Source: an uncultured Lachnospiraceae bacterium
Lineage (GTDB): Bacteria > Bacillota > Clostridia > Lachnospirales > Lachnospiraceae
DNA: 64,000 bases
Assembly: GCA_947593655.1 (NCBI GenBank)
Contig: CANQDS010000003.1
Location: forward strand, 1 to 64,000
Direction: 5' to 3'
Each line of letters starts with the position of its first letter. The first letter of the stretch is position 1. Of this stretch, positions 16,692 to 25,860 are shown piece by piece. Both the position numbers and the translations under genes were made by a program. Below the pieces are notes generated by a model. That model saw only the letters and a list, made by a program, of their open reading frames with translations, ran no database searches and was not told the origin of the DNA.

Positions 16692-18123
16692 AAATTATGA
16701 AACCGTGATCGGACTGGAAGTGCATGTGGAACTGGCTACGAAAACCAAGATCTTCTGCGGCTGTTCCACAGCGTTCGGCGGAGCGCCGAACACGCACACC
16801 TGTCCGGTGTGTACGGGAATGCCGGGTTCGCTCCCGGTCTTAAATAAACAGGTCGTGGAATACGCGGTCGCGGTCGGGCTTGCGACCAACTGCACGATCA
16901 CCCAGTACAGCAAATTTGACCGGAAAAACTATTTTTATCCGGACAACCCGCAGAACTATCAGATTTCCCAGCTTTACCTTCCGATCTGCCGGAATGGAAG
17001 CGTGGAGATCGAAACGTCCGCGGGCAAAAAGAACGTCCGGATCCACGAGATCCACATGGAAGAGGACGCCGGAAAACTCGTGCATGACGAGTGGGAGGAC
17101 GTTTCCATCGTCGATTTCAACCGTTCGGGCGTGCCGCTGATCGAGATCGTTTCCGAGCCGGATATGCGTTCCGCGGAGGAAGTCATCGCGTATCTGGAAA
17201 CGCTGCGCCAGACGATCCAGTATCTGGGCGCTTCCGACTGCAAATTAAACGAAGGCTCCATGCGCGCCGACGTCAACCTGTCGGTTCGTGAAGCAGGATC
17301 TGCGCAGTTCGGAACCAGAACCGAGATGAAGAACTTAAACTCTTTCAAAGCGATCACCCATGCCATCGAAGGCGAGCGGGAGCGCCAGATCGAACTTCTG
17401 GAAATGGGCAGAAGTGTTATTCAGGAAACGCGCCGCTGGGACGACAACAAGGAATCCTCTTATGCGATGCGTTCCAAAGAGGATGCGCAGGATTACCGTT
17501 ATTTTCCGGAACCGGATCTGGTGCCGGTCATCGTATCGGACGAATGGATCGAAGAGATCCGTTCCCGCCAGCCGGAACTGCGTCCGCAGAAGCTGGAGCG
17601 CTACAAGAAAGAGTACGATATTCCGGAATACGACGCAAAGATCCTGACCGGATCCAAGCGCATGGCGGATCTGTTCGAGGCCGCGACGGCGATCTGCCAG
17701 AAACCGAAGAAGGTTTCCAACTGGCTGATGGTGGAAACGATGCGCCTTTTAAAGGAAAACGAGATGGATGTCGACGATCTTTCGTTTTCGCCGGAACATC
17801 TGGCGAAGCTGATCGAACTGACCGACGCGCAGGTGATCAACAGCAGCGTTGCCAAGGAGGTCTTTGAAGCGGTTTTCCGCGAGGATGCGGATCCGGAGGC
17901 TTATGTCGAGGAAAAAGGCCTTAAGATGGTAAACGACGAAGGGGCGCTGCAGAGCGTGATCGCACAGGTGATCGCGGACAATCCGCAGTCGGTTGCGGAT
18001 TACCGCGGCGGCAAGGAGAAGGCGATCGGTTTTCTGGTCGGCCAGACCATGAAAGCGATGAAAGGAAAGGCCGATCCGGCGATGGTCAACCGGATTTTAA
18101 AGGAACAGCTGCAAAATTCATAG
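16684..18123 (+). CDS. gatB: Asp/Glu-tRNA amidotransferase subunit B
   Basis: tRNA-binding and kinase-like subunit of GatCAB, 479 residues. It starts with YETVIGLEVHVEL and contains FCGCSTAFGGAPNTHTCPVC (zinc Cys), FDRKNYFYPDNPQNYQISQ and NLNSFKAI. The C-terminal YqeY-like tail begins near DADPEAYVEEKGL and ends AMKGKADPAMVNRILKEQL, as in the family. ATG 16684 overlaps the gatA stop by 8 bases and has GGAAGGAGG upstream. A longer upstream frame through the gatA repeats is not real. With aspS and the fused gatC it completes the indirect aminoacylation operon. Confidence 0.95.
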   Translation: MSKNYETVIGLEVHVELATKTKIFCGCSTAFGGAPNTHTCPVCTGMPGSLPVLNKQVVEYAVAVGLATNCTITQYSKFDRKNYFYPDNPQNYQISQLYLPICRNGSVEIETSAGKKNVRIHEIHMEEDAGKLVHDEWEDVSIVDFNRSGVPLIEIVSEPDMRSAEEVIAYLETLRQTIQYLGASDCKLNEGSMRADVNLSVREAGSAQFGTRTEMKNLNSFKAITHAIEGERERQIELLEMGRSVIQETRRWDDNKESSYAMRSKEDAQDYRYFPEPDLVPVIVSDEWIEEIRSRQPELRPQKLERYKKEYDIPEYDAKILTGSKRMADLFEAATAICQKPKKVSNWLMVETMRLLKENEMDVDDLSFSPEHLAKLIELTDAQVINSSVAKEVFEAVFREDADPEAYVEEKGLKMVNDEGALQSVIAQVIADNPQSVADYRGGKEKAIGFLVGQTMKAMKGKADPAMVNRILKEQLQNS

Positions 18124-18154
18124 AATCTTAATAGTTTCTTTCAGGAAAATTATT

Positions 18155-18160
18155 TATAAT
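18155..18160 (+). promoter_or_regulatory. Candidate -10 box for the moxR operon
   Basis: A TATAAT at 18155-18160 lies 44 bases before the moxR start, but no convincing -35 or TG extension is present. The gatB-moxR gap is only 80 bases and holds no clear terminator, so read-through is also possible. Confidence 0.3.
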
Positions 18161-18203
18161 AGAAGCAGCAGCCGGTAAGGCGGCGGGAAAGGAAGGGAAC
18201 AGG

Positions 18204-19163
18204 ATGTACGATGAACAGGCGCTTGCCGTGATCCGGGAGGTACAGAAAGCGGTGACAGGGAAGGACGACTGCATCCGGAAGGCGTTTGCCGCGATCCTGG
18301 CGGGCGGCCATATTCTGATCGAGGACGTGCCGGGAGTCGGGAAGACGACGCTTGCGCTTGCGTTTTCGCGGGCGATGGATTTAGACAACCACAGGGTTCA
18401 GTTTACCCCGGACGTCATGCCGGCGGATATTTTAGGCTTCAGCATGTATCAGAAGACCACGGGACAGTTTGTCTATCATCCGGGCACGATCATGTGCAAC
18501 CTGTTTCTGGCGGATGAGATCAACCGGACCTCCCCGAAAACGCAGTCCGCGCTTCTGGAAGTCATGGAAGAGGGCGTTGTCACGGTGGACGGCATCGGCC
18601 GCGAAGTTCCGAAGCCGTTTATCGTGATGGCGACGCAGAACCCGAAGGGCAGCGCGGGAACGCAGCTTCTGCCGGAATCCCAGCTGGACCGTTTTATGAT
18701 CTGCATGAGCATGGGCTATCCGGATCTGAAAGCGGAAGTCGAGATTGCCCGCGGGAAAAGCCTGCGTTTTCAGGCCAAACAGGTGCAGCGCGTGCTGACG
18801 GCCGCCCAGCTTCTGCAGATGCAGAGTTATGTGGAAGAAATTTTCATGCATGAGAGCATTTACAAATACATTGTCAAACTGATGAGCGCAACAAGGGAAA
18901 ACCCGTACATCGATCTGGGCATCAGCCCGCGCGGAACGATCGCCTGCGTGCGGATGGTGAAAGCGTGGGCGTTTCTTCAGAACCGGAATTACTGCGTGCC
19001 GGAGGATGTGGAGGATGTCTTTTTCGATGTAACGAAGCACCGGATCGTGTTAAACACCAAGGCGCGCGTTTCCCGTGTTCCGGTAGAAAACGTCTTGTCC
19101 GGCATTTTATCGGAGATCCGCCAGCCCACGTCCTATATGGAGAAAGCGGGGAGCCGTGCTTAG
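18204..19163 (+). CDS. MoxR-family AAA ATPase
   Basis: 319 residues. Walker A is GVGKTT, Walker B is LFLADEINR, sensor 1 is VMATQNP, followed by the MoxR pattern LLPESQLDRF. MoxR ATPases act as chaperones for metal or cofactor insertion or protein-complex assembly. They are almost always paired with a DUF58 protein and often a transglutaminase-like membrane protein, exactly the order here. Its stop overlaps the GTG start of the DUF58 gene by 8 bases. The client in this family is not known in Clostridia. Confidence 0.9.
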   Translation: MYDEQALAVIREVQKAVTGKDDCIRKAFAAILAGGHILIEDVPGVGKTTLALAFSRAMDLDNHRVQFTPDVMPADILGFSMYQKTTGQFVYHPGTIMCNLFLADEINRTSPKTQSALLEVMEEGVVTVDGIGREVPKPFIVMATQNPKGSAGTQLLPESQLDRFMICMSMGYPDLKAEVEIARGKSLRFQAKQVQRVLTAAQLLQMQSYVEEIFMHESIYKYIVKLMSATRENPYIDLGISPRGTIACVRMVKAWAFLQNRNYCVPEDVEDVFFDVTKHRIVLNTKARVSRVPVENVLSGILSEIRQPTSYMEKAGSRA

Positions 19164-20253
19164 CTTTATCCGGGGATTGGCGCTGGCGGGCGTTCTCTTT
19201 TATGTGGCGCTGATCTACCATAGCACATCGATCGCATTGCTCGGGATCTTGTTTTCCCTGTTGTGGCTTGCGGCTTTTGTCAGCCTGTGCTTTCAAAGGA
19301 GCCGGATGGGATTTTCCCTCGTTGTTCCGATCGCGATCGCGGAGCCGGGGCGCCCGGCGGAGGTTCAGGTCCGGGTGAAAAACCGCGGCCGCATGGCCTG
19401 TATGAAGATGAAGTTCCGGCTGGACGCGGGAAACCGCATGGAAAGGCGCACCTGCCGGAAATGGCTGTCTGCCGGAAATGCATTCCCCGGGAAAAACTGT
19501 TATGCGTTTTCTTTATCCCTGCCGGGCGCGGGCTCTTACCGGATCCGGCTGGGAAAAGTCCGGATCTACGACATGACCGGGCTTTTTTATCTGGAATGGA
19601 AAAGCGCATACGCATCATCCGTTTCCGTACTGCCGGAGATCGCGTCCGTTCCGGTGCGCCTGACCGGCGCGGTCCGCAATTTTTACGGAGATGCGGATGT
19701 TTATGATGAACAGCGTTCAGGTAATGACAGCAGCGAGACGTTTGTGATCCGCCCGTTCCGCGACGGGGATAAGATCCAGAGTATCCACTGGAAGCTGAGC
19801 GCAAAGACCGACGAATGGATGGTGCGGGAACGGAGCCTGCCGAAAGCGTGCCCGGTGGTGCTTTTTCTGGAATACCGGAAGAAGAAACAGAGCCGGGATC
19901 CCGCGCTGCTCTGGCAGATCGCGGCGGGAATCTCGTTTTCCCTGATGGATCAGGGATGCCCGCATTATGCCTGCTGGTTCAGCAGCAGCAGAAAGGGCAT
20001 CGTCCGTCTTCGGGTAGACGACGAAGAGAGCTTTTATCTGTTCCTGACCTGGTGCATGGAAGATCTGGCGCCGCTGCCGGGCGGCAGCTTAAAGGCGCTT
20101 TATCAGGAAAATCATCCGGGCGAGCGCTGGGTATATGACCTTCGCCTGATCGACCGGCCGCCGGCCGTGCTCATCAAAAACGGCGAACCTGCGGCGGCTT
20201 TCCATTCGAACCGCTGGAAGCAGGAACTGGAAGAAACTGAACTAATATTATAA
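19156..20253 (+). CDS. DUF58 domain protein
   Basis: 365 residues, GTG start at 19156 inside the moxR 3' end. Two membrane helices lie at the N-terminus (about 3-42). A beta-sandwich-like region with RLDAGN and PGAGSYRIRLGKVRIYD follows. The DUF58 core is around residues 195-300, with FRDGDKIQSIHWKLSAKTDEWMVRE. It is typically the partner of MoxR in the operon. Membrane-associated; molecular role unknown. Confidence 0.85.
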   Translation: MLSFIRGLALAGVLFYVALIYHSTSIALLGILFSLLWLAAFVSLCFQRSRMGFSLVVPIAIAEPGRPAEVQVRVKNRGRMACMKMKFRLDAGNRMERRTCRKWLSAGNAFPGKNCYAFSLSLPGAGSYRIRLGKVRIYDMTGLFYLEWKSAYASSVSVLPEIASVPVRLTGAVRNFYGDADVYDEQRSGNDSSETFVIRPFRDGDKIQSIHWKLSAKTDEWMVRERSLPKACPVVLFLEYRKKKQSRDPALLWQIAAGISFSLMDQGCPHYACWFSSSRKGIVRLRVDDEESFYLFLTWCMEDLAPLPGGSLKALYQENHPGERWVYDLRLIDRPPAVLIKNGEPAAAFHSNRWKQELEETELIL

Positions 20254-20256
20254 ATA

Positions 20257-20311
20257 GTATGCCTTACCTGCCTATATCCGAATAAATCCGGTACAGGCAA
20301 ATTCGGCATAC
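20257..20311. other. Inverted repeat between DUF58 and transglutaminase genes
   Basis: GTATGCC (20257-20263) pairs with GGCATAC (20305-20311), with CCTG/CAGG inside (20267-20270, 20294-20297). No T-run follows, so it is not a standard terminator; it may be an mRNA processing or stability hairpin. Confidence 0.35.
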
Positions 20312-20326
20312 GATCAAGCAATCGAT

Positions 20327-22776
20327 ATGAAAAAGAAAACCGCTCTGCACTGGGATTACCGTGCAGAAACAAGAGGGACAATCAAATATCTGCTGGCGCT
20401 CTGCCTGTTCGGCGGGCTGATGCTTTGGTCCGCGCTCTATATGCTCTACGACCTGTTTCCGGAGTTTCGGCTGAACGGAAAAGGCGTTCTTCTGGCGGAG
20501 CTTTCCGCGGCGGCGCTGGTGCTGTTCCACCGGGGCTTTCTCCGCTATGCGCAGAGGAAAAGGATTCCTGTCCTGTCCTCGTTATGGATCCTGGCTCCGG
20601 TGTCCGGGATCTATCTGCTTGGATTCCTGCTCTGCTATCTGACGAACCGGAAGATCCTGACAGACGGGACGCTGGGAATCGGAGCGGTTTTCCTCAAAGC
20701 GTGGAATTCCTATTACAAGACCGCCCTGCCTCTTCCGAAACAGAATACGGCAGCCATACCGGAAGCGCTTGCATTCTGGCTGCTTCTGCTGTTTACGGTA
20801 TTCTGGCTCTTGGCGGAAATCTGGCAGAAGGCGCTTTTTTTGACGGCGCTGCCGGTTACGGCGCTTGCCGCCGGGCTTCTGGTTGGGAAAGCTCCGGGCT
20901 GGCAGGGGATCGCGCTTTTTGTATTCGGGATCCTTCTCGAAGAAGCCGGGGAAGGGGAACATTACGCAGCTAACCGCCTGAAACGGAAAGAGATCCACCG
21001 GCTCCGGCAGCAGACGGTTCCGCGCCTTGCGGTGCTGCTTGTGTGCCTTGTCATGCTTCTTACGGCGGAGCACCTGTTTTCCCGCCCGGTGGGGCAGCTG
21101 ATGGAAAAATCGCCGGACATGTTGAAATTCCAGAAGAATCTGGAAACGCAGCTCACATCGGCATTTGTATCGCCGCTTACAACGAACCGGGAGAATGTCA
21201 GCAACCGCACGCCGGAGTATTCGGGCAGAGAAGTCATGACGGTGGAGCTTTCGCAAAAACCGGAAGGGAGCGTTTATCTGCGCAATTTCTACGGCACGGA
21301 TTATGAGGACGGAAGCTGGAACTGCGATCTTGCGTCATTCCAGAGCGCTGCGGAAAAGGAGGGCTTTGATCCGACGGAAGCGGCGCTTGTCGTGAGCGGG
21401 CACCCCGGACAGATCCTGTTAGAACAGAAAGAGGAGGAATTGGAATACCGGATTTCCTATAGACGCGGGCTCGGACGGGAAGCCGCGCTTCCTTATTATA
21501 TATATCCGGAAGAATCGGACGGCCTTTCCTTTTTCGGGGAAGGGCGGGCGAAACGGAAGCTGTTTTCGGGAAAGCTGGCCTTTCGGGGATCGTATCTTGC
21601 CGACGGGGAACTGATGGATCTGGAGATGTTTGCTCTGGACACCGAACCGGATGACGAAGAACGGGAGATCTTAAACTGGTATGACGGATATGCAAGGAAT
21701 TATCTGCAAGATTCCGACCGGGTTCCGTCGGCAGCGGATCCGTATCTCTTTTATCCGTATTATGATTATGTCTCGGAGAATGATTTGGCGGGCGTAAAAC
21801 CGTATCTGCAGAACTGGGAACGGATCTATCTGGCCTCCGTTGTCTGCGATTCGCTGAGGCAGAAGTGCAGTTATCATTTAAAGCTGCAGCCTTTGCCGGA
21901 CGGGATGGACGCCGTGGAGTATTTTCTTTCGGAAAGCCAGGAAGGATATTGTATGCATTTTGCGAGTGCGGGAACGCTGCTCCTTCGGGCATTCGGGGTT
22001 CCGGCGCGTTACGCATCCGGCTATATCGTAAAGCGGAGTGAATTTGAACAGGGTTCAGATGGAAAATTTACCGCAAGTGTCAAGGATTGGAACGCACATG
22101 CGTGGACGGAGATCTATCTGGACGGCATCGGCTGGGTACCGATCGAGATGACGCCGGGCTATGAACCGGGAAGAAGCTCGCTTCCGACGGTTTCGGACGG
22201 GGACGACAGGACGGATTCCGTTTCTGAACCGGAATCAGAATCGGAGAATACCAGACGGAAGAACCGGAGACGGAGGCAGAAACGGAACCGGAATCAGAAT
22301 CGGAAACAGAAGCCGAGACGGAGACGGAAAACGAAGCCGGGGGAGATCCGTCACAGATCGGAACCGGATCAAAAGGCGGTGCGGGAACGTTTGGAAGCAT
22401 CGGGAAAGGCGTCCTGTATGCGGTACTGCTTCTGCTTCTGGCGTTTCTGCTGATCCGGCAGGGCATCCGGTTCAAGAGGCGCTATCGGATGCAGCTGGAG
22501 CTGGAATTTTCCAGACGGCAGTACCGGAAAGCGGTCAGACGGATCAGCCGCCGGATCTATCAGCGCCTGCGGCGCACCGGCAGAATCCGCGGACGGATGC
22601 CGACAAACAGGGAATACGAACGGCTGCTTGCGGAGTGTTTTCCGCAGATTGTCAAAGAGGACTGGAGCCGGTACATGCAGATCACAGGGAAAGCCGCTTT
22701 TTCCGCGGACGGCGTGGAAGAAGAGGAGGCGCGCTTCTGCTGGCGCATTTACCAGGAAATTATGAAAGAAAAATGA
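20327..22776 (+). CDS. Transglutaminase-like membrane protein, frameshifted
   Basis: N-terminal membrane helices (residues about 20-240) are followed by an extracytoplasmic transglutaminase core. The Cys is in SQEGYCMHFASAG, the His in DWNAHAWTEIYLD and the Asp in a family-typical position. After VSDGDDRTDSVSEPESES the frame becomes absurdly Arg-rich and stops at 22453. The -1 frame instead gives an acidic Glu/Thr linker, a membrane helix (VLYAVLLLLLAFLLIRQG) and a DUF4129-like tail to 22776. A frameshift must lie between about 22226 and 22260, where a 20-bp direct repeat (22226 and 22285, 59 bases apart) occurs out of phase. It is either a real mutation, a phase-variable tract or a sequencing error. 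It belongs to the MoxR-DUF58 operon. Confidence 0.85.
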
Positions 22777-22793
22777 AAAGAGTGCTCTGTGGC

Positions 22794-22822
22794 TTGAATT
22801 TCGGGAAAACGTGTCTTATAAT
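22794..22822 (+). promoter_or_regulatory. clpX promoter
   Basis: TTGAAT (22794-22799), 17-base spacer, TATAAT (22817-22822), 80 bases before the clpX start. Confidence 0.75.
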
Positions 22823-22902
22823 ACTTTCATCGGCGGACGCTGATCCGTCGTCCGGCCGAAAGATACAAGGAATCAGGAAAAGGAACAGGTGGGGAAACCG
22901 TT

Positions 22903-24345
22903 ATGTCAGAGAACAATAATAACGAAGAGTTACATAAGGAGTCGGGAGAATACGAGGACGTCTGCTATATCTGCCGCCGTCCGGAGCACACGGCGGGCAG
23001 GATGATCCGCATTCAGGCGGGAATCTGCATCTGCAGGGATTGTATGCAGAAGACCTTTGATTCCATGAACAGCGGCGGGATCAATTTCAGCGACATGCTG
23101 AACATGAACAATATCAACATGGAGAAAATGCCGAAGATGCCGAACATGCCGAATATCAGCATGATCAATTTATCGGATCTTGCGGGCGGGATCCCGGAAC
23201 GCCAGAAGCTGAAGAAGAAAAAGCCGAAGGAGAAGAAGGAAGCTCCGGTGCTTGATATCCATTCGATCCCGGCTCCGCACAAGATCAAGGAGAGCCTGGA
23301 CGATTATGTGGTCGGACAGGAGCACGCCAAGAAAGTAATGGCGGTTGCAGTTTACAATCACTATAAGCGCGTGATGTCCGATACGGACGACGGCGTGGAG
23401 ATCGAGAAATCCAATATGCTGATGATCGGGCCGACCGGATGCGGCAAGACGTATCTGGTGAAGACACTGGCCCGCCTTCTCGATGTGCCGCTTGCCATTA
23501 CAGACGCCACTTCCCTGACGGAAGCCGGTTATATCGGCGACGATATCGAGAGCGTGGTCAGCAAACTGCTGGCGGCGGCGGACAACGATGTCGAGCGCGC
23601 CGAGCACGGCATCATCTTTATTGATGAGATCGACAAGATCGCCAAGAAGCGCAATACCAACCAGAGGGACGTCAGCGGCGAATCCGTCCAGCAGGGAATG
23701 TTGAAGCTTTTGGAAGGGGCGGAAGTGGAAGTGCCGGTCGGCGCGAGCAGCAAGAACGCCATGGTTCCGATGACGACGGTGGATACGAGGAATATCCTCT
23801 TTATCTGCGGCGGCGCGTTCCCGGAACTTGAAGAGATCATTAAAGAGCGTCTGAATAAAGAAGCCTCGATCGGCTTTCAGGCGGATCTGAAGGATAAATA
23901 CGACGGCGACGAGAATATCCTGCAGCAGGTAGCCGTAGAAGATGTACGCAAATTCGGCATGATCCCGGAGTTTTTAGGAAGGCTTCCGGTGATGTTCGCC
24001 TTAGAAGCGCTGACGGAGGATATGCTCGTCCGCATCCTCGCGGAACCGAAGAATGCGATCGTCCGCCAGTACCAGAAGCTGCTGGCAATGGATGAAGTCA
24101 AGCTGATGTTCGAGGACGAGGCGCTCCACGCCATCGCGGTGAAAGCCAAGGAGAAGAAAGTCGGAGCGCGGGCGCTGCGGGCGATCATCGAAGAATTTAT
24201 GCTGGATATCATGTATGAGATCCCGAAGGACGACAATATCGGCACCGTGACGATTACGAGAGATTATGTGGAGAAGAAAGGCGGGCCGCTGATCCAGATG
24301 CGCGGCATTCCGGCGCTGCCGGGGAAAGCGGGAGCATCGGGCTAA
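22903..24345 (+). CDS. clpX: ATP-dependent unfoldase ClpX
   Basis: AAA+ unfoldase that feeds ClpP, 480 residues. The zinc-binding domain has C21, C24, C44 and C47. Walker A is GPTGCGKT (176-183), Walker B is IIFIDEIDKI, pore loop GYIGDD, and EASIGFQ contains the IGF loop that docks on ClpP. Between the zinc and AAA+ domains is an unusual Met/Asn-rich stretch (residues about 58-90, for example NMEKMPKMPNMPN) and a Lys-rich segment, making it about 55 residues longer than usual. clpP and lon, its usual neighbours, are absent; it has its own promoter and terminator. Confidence 0.92.
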   Translation: MSENNNNEELHKESGEYEDVCYICRRPEHTAGRMIRIQAGICICRDCMQKTFDSMNSGGINFSDMLNMNNINMEKMPKMPNMPNISMINLSDLAGGIPERQKLKKKKPKEKKEAPVLDIHSIPAPHKIKESLDDYVVGQEHAKKVMAVAVYNHYKRVMSDTDDGVEIEKSNMLMIGPTGCGKTYLVKTLARLLDVPLAITDATSLTEAGYIGDDIESVVSKLLAAADNDVERAEHGIIFIDEIDKIAKKRNTNQRDVSGESVQQGMLKLLEGAEVEVPVGASSKNAMVPMTTVDTRNILFICGGAFPELEEIIKERLNKEASIGFQADLKDKYDGDENILQQVAVEDVRKFGMIPEFLGRLPVMFALEALTEDMLVRILAEPKNAIVRQYQKLLAMDEVKLMFEDEALHAIAVKAKEKKVGARALRAIIEEFMLDIMYEIPKDDNIGTVTITRDYVEKKGGPLIQMRGIPALPGKAGASG

Positions 24346-24366
24346 AGTTTTATCAGGTTTTACAGG

Positions 24367-24394
24367 ACGGCATGATTTCGGTCATGCCGTTTTT
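24367..24394 (+). terminator. clpX terminator
   Basis: A 9-bp stem (24367-24375 with 24382-24390), loop of 6 and a T-run, 22 bases after the clpX stop. Confidence 0.85.
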
Positions 24395-24562
24395 GCGTCA
24401 TGGAAATTCTGCCGGGTTGCCGAGTTATAAATTGCCGTGCCGCAAAAAGTCCTCGACGGCTGCAAGGTTTCATGATCGTATGCGGAACCGAAAGGAACGC
24501 GCCGCCGCTTCCCGGCATATCATAATAGGAAGAAGCAACGACAAGGAAATGCAAAATATCCT

Positions 24563-25825
24563 ATGAAGAATCTGCACTACTTACAACAGGAAGCAGCAGA
24601 GAAAGGGCAGCTTCGGATCCGCGTCAATGCCCGGTCCGGCGGCCTGCCGGTCAAAAATGCGCGGATTGCGGTTTCGTATACGGGAAATCCATCACAGACC
24701 ATCGAGGAGGTAACGACGGATGAATCGGGAAACAGTGAGATCCTTACTCTGGATGCTCCGCCGCTTGAATATTCCCTGGAGCCGTCCGAACAGCAGCCGT
24801 ACTCCGAATACACGATCGAAGTCACGGCTCCGGGATACCGTTCCGTCAATATTTCGGGAATTGACGTCCTGCCGGAGGAAATGTCGCTTCAGAACGTCGA
24901 AATGGATCCCGAAGATGCGGCGGGAGATCCGCTCGAAAATATTGTGATCCCGGCGCATACGCTCTACGCGGAATATCCGCCGAAGATCCCGGAGGAAGAG
25001 ATCAAAAACGTCAACGACACGGGCGAGATCGTTTTAAGCAGAGTCGTGATCCCGGAATATGTGGTCGTACACGACGGAGCGCCGTCCGACAGCACGGCGG
25101 CGGATTACTATGTGCGCTACCGGGACTATATCAAAAACGTCGCATCGAGCGAGATCTATGCAACGTGGCCGGACGCGGCGATCCGGGCCAATGTGCTTGC
25201 CATCATGTCGTTTACCTTGAACCGGGTATATACCGAATGGTATCGGGGAAAAGGGTATCAGTTTACGATCACCTCTTCCACGGCATACGACCATAAATTC
25301 ATGCCGGACAGGAATTATTTTGCGACAATATCCGGGATTGTGGATGAAATGTTTGAAAATTACCTCTCGCGCCCGGACGTCACGCAGCCGATCCTGACAC
25401 AGTACTGCGACGGGCAGAAAGTGACCTGCCCGAACTGGATGACACAGTGGGGCAGCAAATATCTGGCGGATCAGGGATATTCCGCGATCGAGATCCTCCG
25501 CAATTATTACGGAAATAATCTTTACATCAACACGGCGGAAGGCATTTCCGGCGTTCCGGCATCGTGGCCGGGGTATACGCTGACGCCCGGATCCACCGGA
25601 AACAAAGTGCGCCAGCTTCAGGAGCAGCTTGCCCGGATCTCGAAAGCCTATCCGGCGATACCGTCGGTGACGCCGGACGGGATCTACGGAAACAGCACCC
25701 GTCAGGCAGTGCAGCAGTTCCAGTCGGTGTTCGGCCTGCCGGTGACGGGAGAAGTGGACTACAAGACCTGGTACGAAATCTCGGCGATTTACGTCGCGGT
25801 TACGCGGATCGCGGAGCTGTCATAA
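24563..25825 (+). CDS. Peptidoglycan-binding domain protein
   Basis: 420 residues without a signal peptide. Residues about 15-100 look like a carboxypeptidase-regulatory/CNA-B-type beta sandwich (VKNARIAVSYTGNP, DESGNSEILTLDAP). The central part (AIRANVLAIMSFTLNRVYTEW, FTITSSTAYDHKF) resembles the SpoIID/cortex-associated type found in sporulating Clostridia. The C-terminal 70 residues are a PG_binding_1 repeat (GSTGNKVRQLQEQL, PDGIYGNSTRQAVQQFQ). Lack of a secretion signal and a wall-binding domain suggest action in the spore or mother cell. The start has only a weak AAGGAAA ribosome binding site. Role inferred only from domains. Confidence 0.8.
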   Translation: MKNLHYLQQEAAEKGQLRIRVNARSGGLPVKNARIAVSYTGNPSQTIEEVTTDESGNSEILTLDAPPLEYSLEPSEQQPYSEYTIEVTAPGYRSVNISGIDVLPEEMSLQNVEMDPEDAAGDPLENIVIPAHTLYAEYPPKIPEEEIKNVNDTGEIVLSRVVIPEYVVVHDGAPSDSTAADYYVRYRDYIKNVASSEIYATWPDAAIRANVLAIMSFTLNRVYTEWYRGKGYQFTITSSTAYDHKFMPDRNYFATISGIVDEMFENYLSRPDVTQPILTQYCDGQKVTCPNWMTQWGSKYLADQGYSAIEILRNYYGNNLYINTAEGISGVPASWPGYTLTPGSTGNKVRQLQEQLARISKAYPAIPSVTPDGIYGNSTRQAVQQFQSVFGLPVTGEVDYKTWYEISAIYVAVTRIAELS

Positions 25826-25860
25826 AACAACAACTGTTTTCGATACGAAAGAGGCGGAAT

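Noticed and set aside
22230-22340. Programmed -1 ribosomal frameshift in the transglutaminase gene
   Set aside because: No X-XXY-YYZ slippery heptamer with a following hairpin was found in the overlap; a mutation or slippage in the repeat explains it better.
22161-22919. 252-codon plus-strand frame over the end of the transglutaminase gene
   Set aside because: Arg/Gly-rich third frame that overlaps the true C-terminal frame and runs into clpX.
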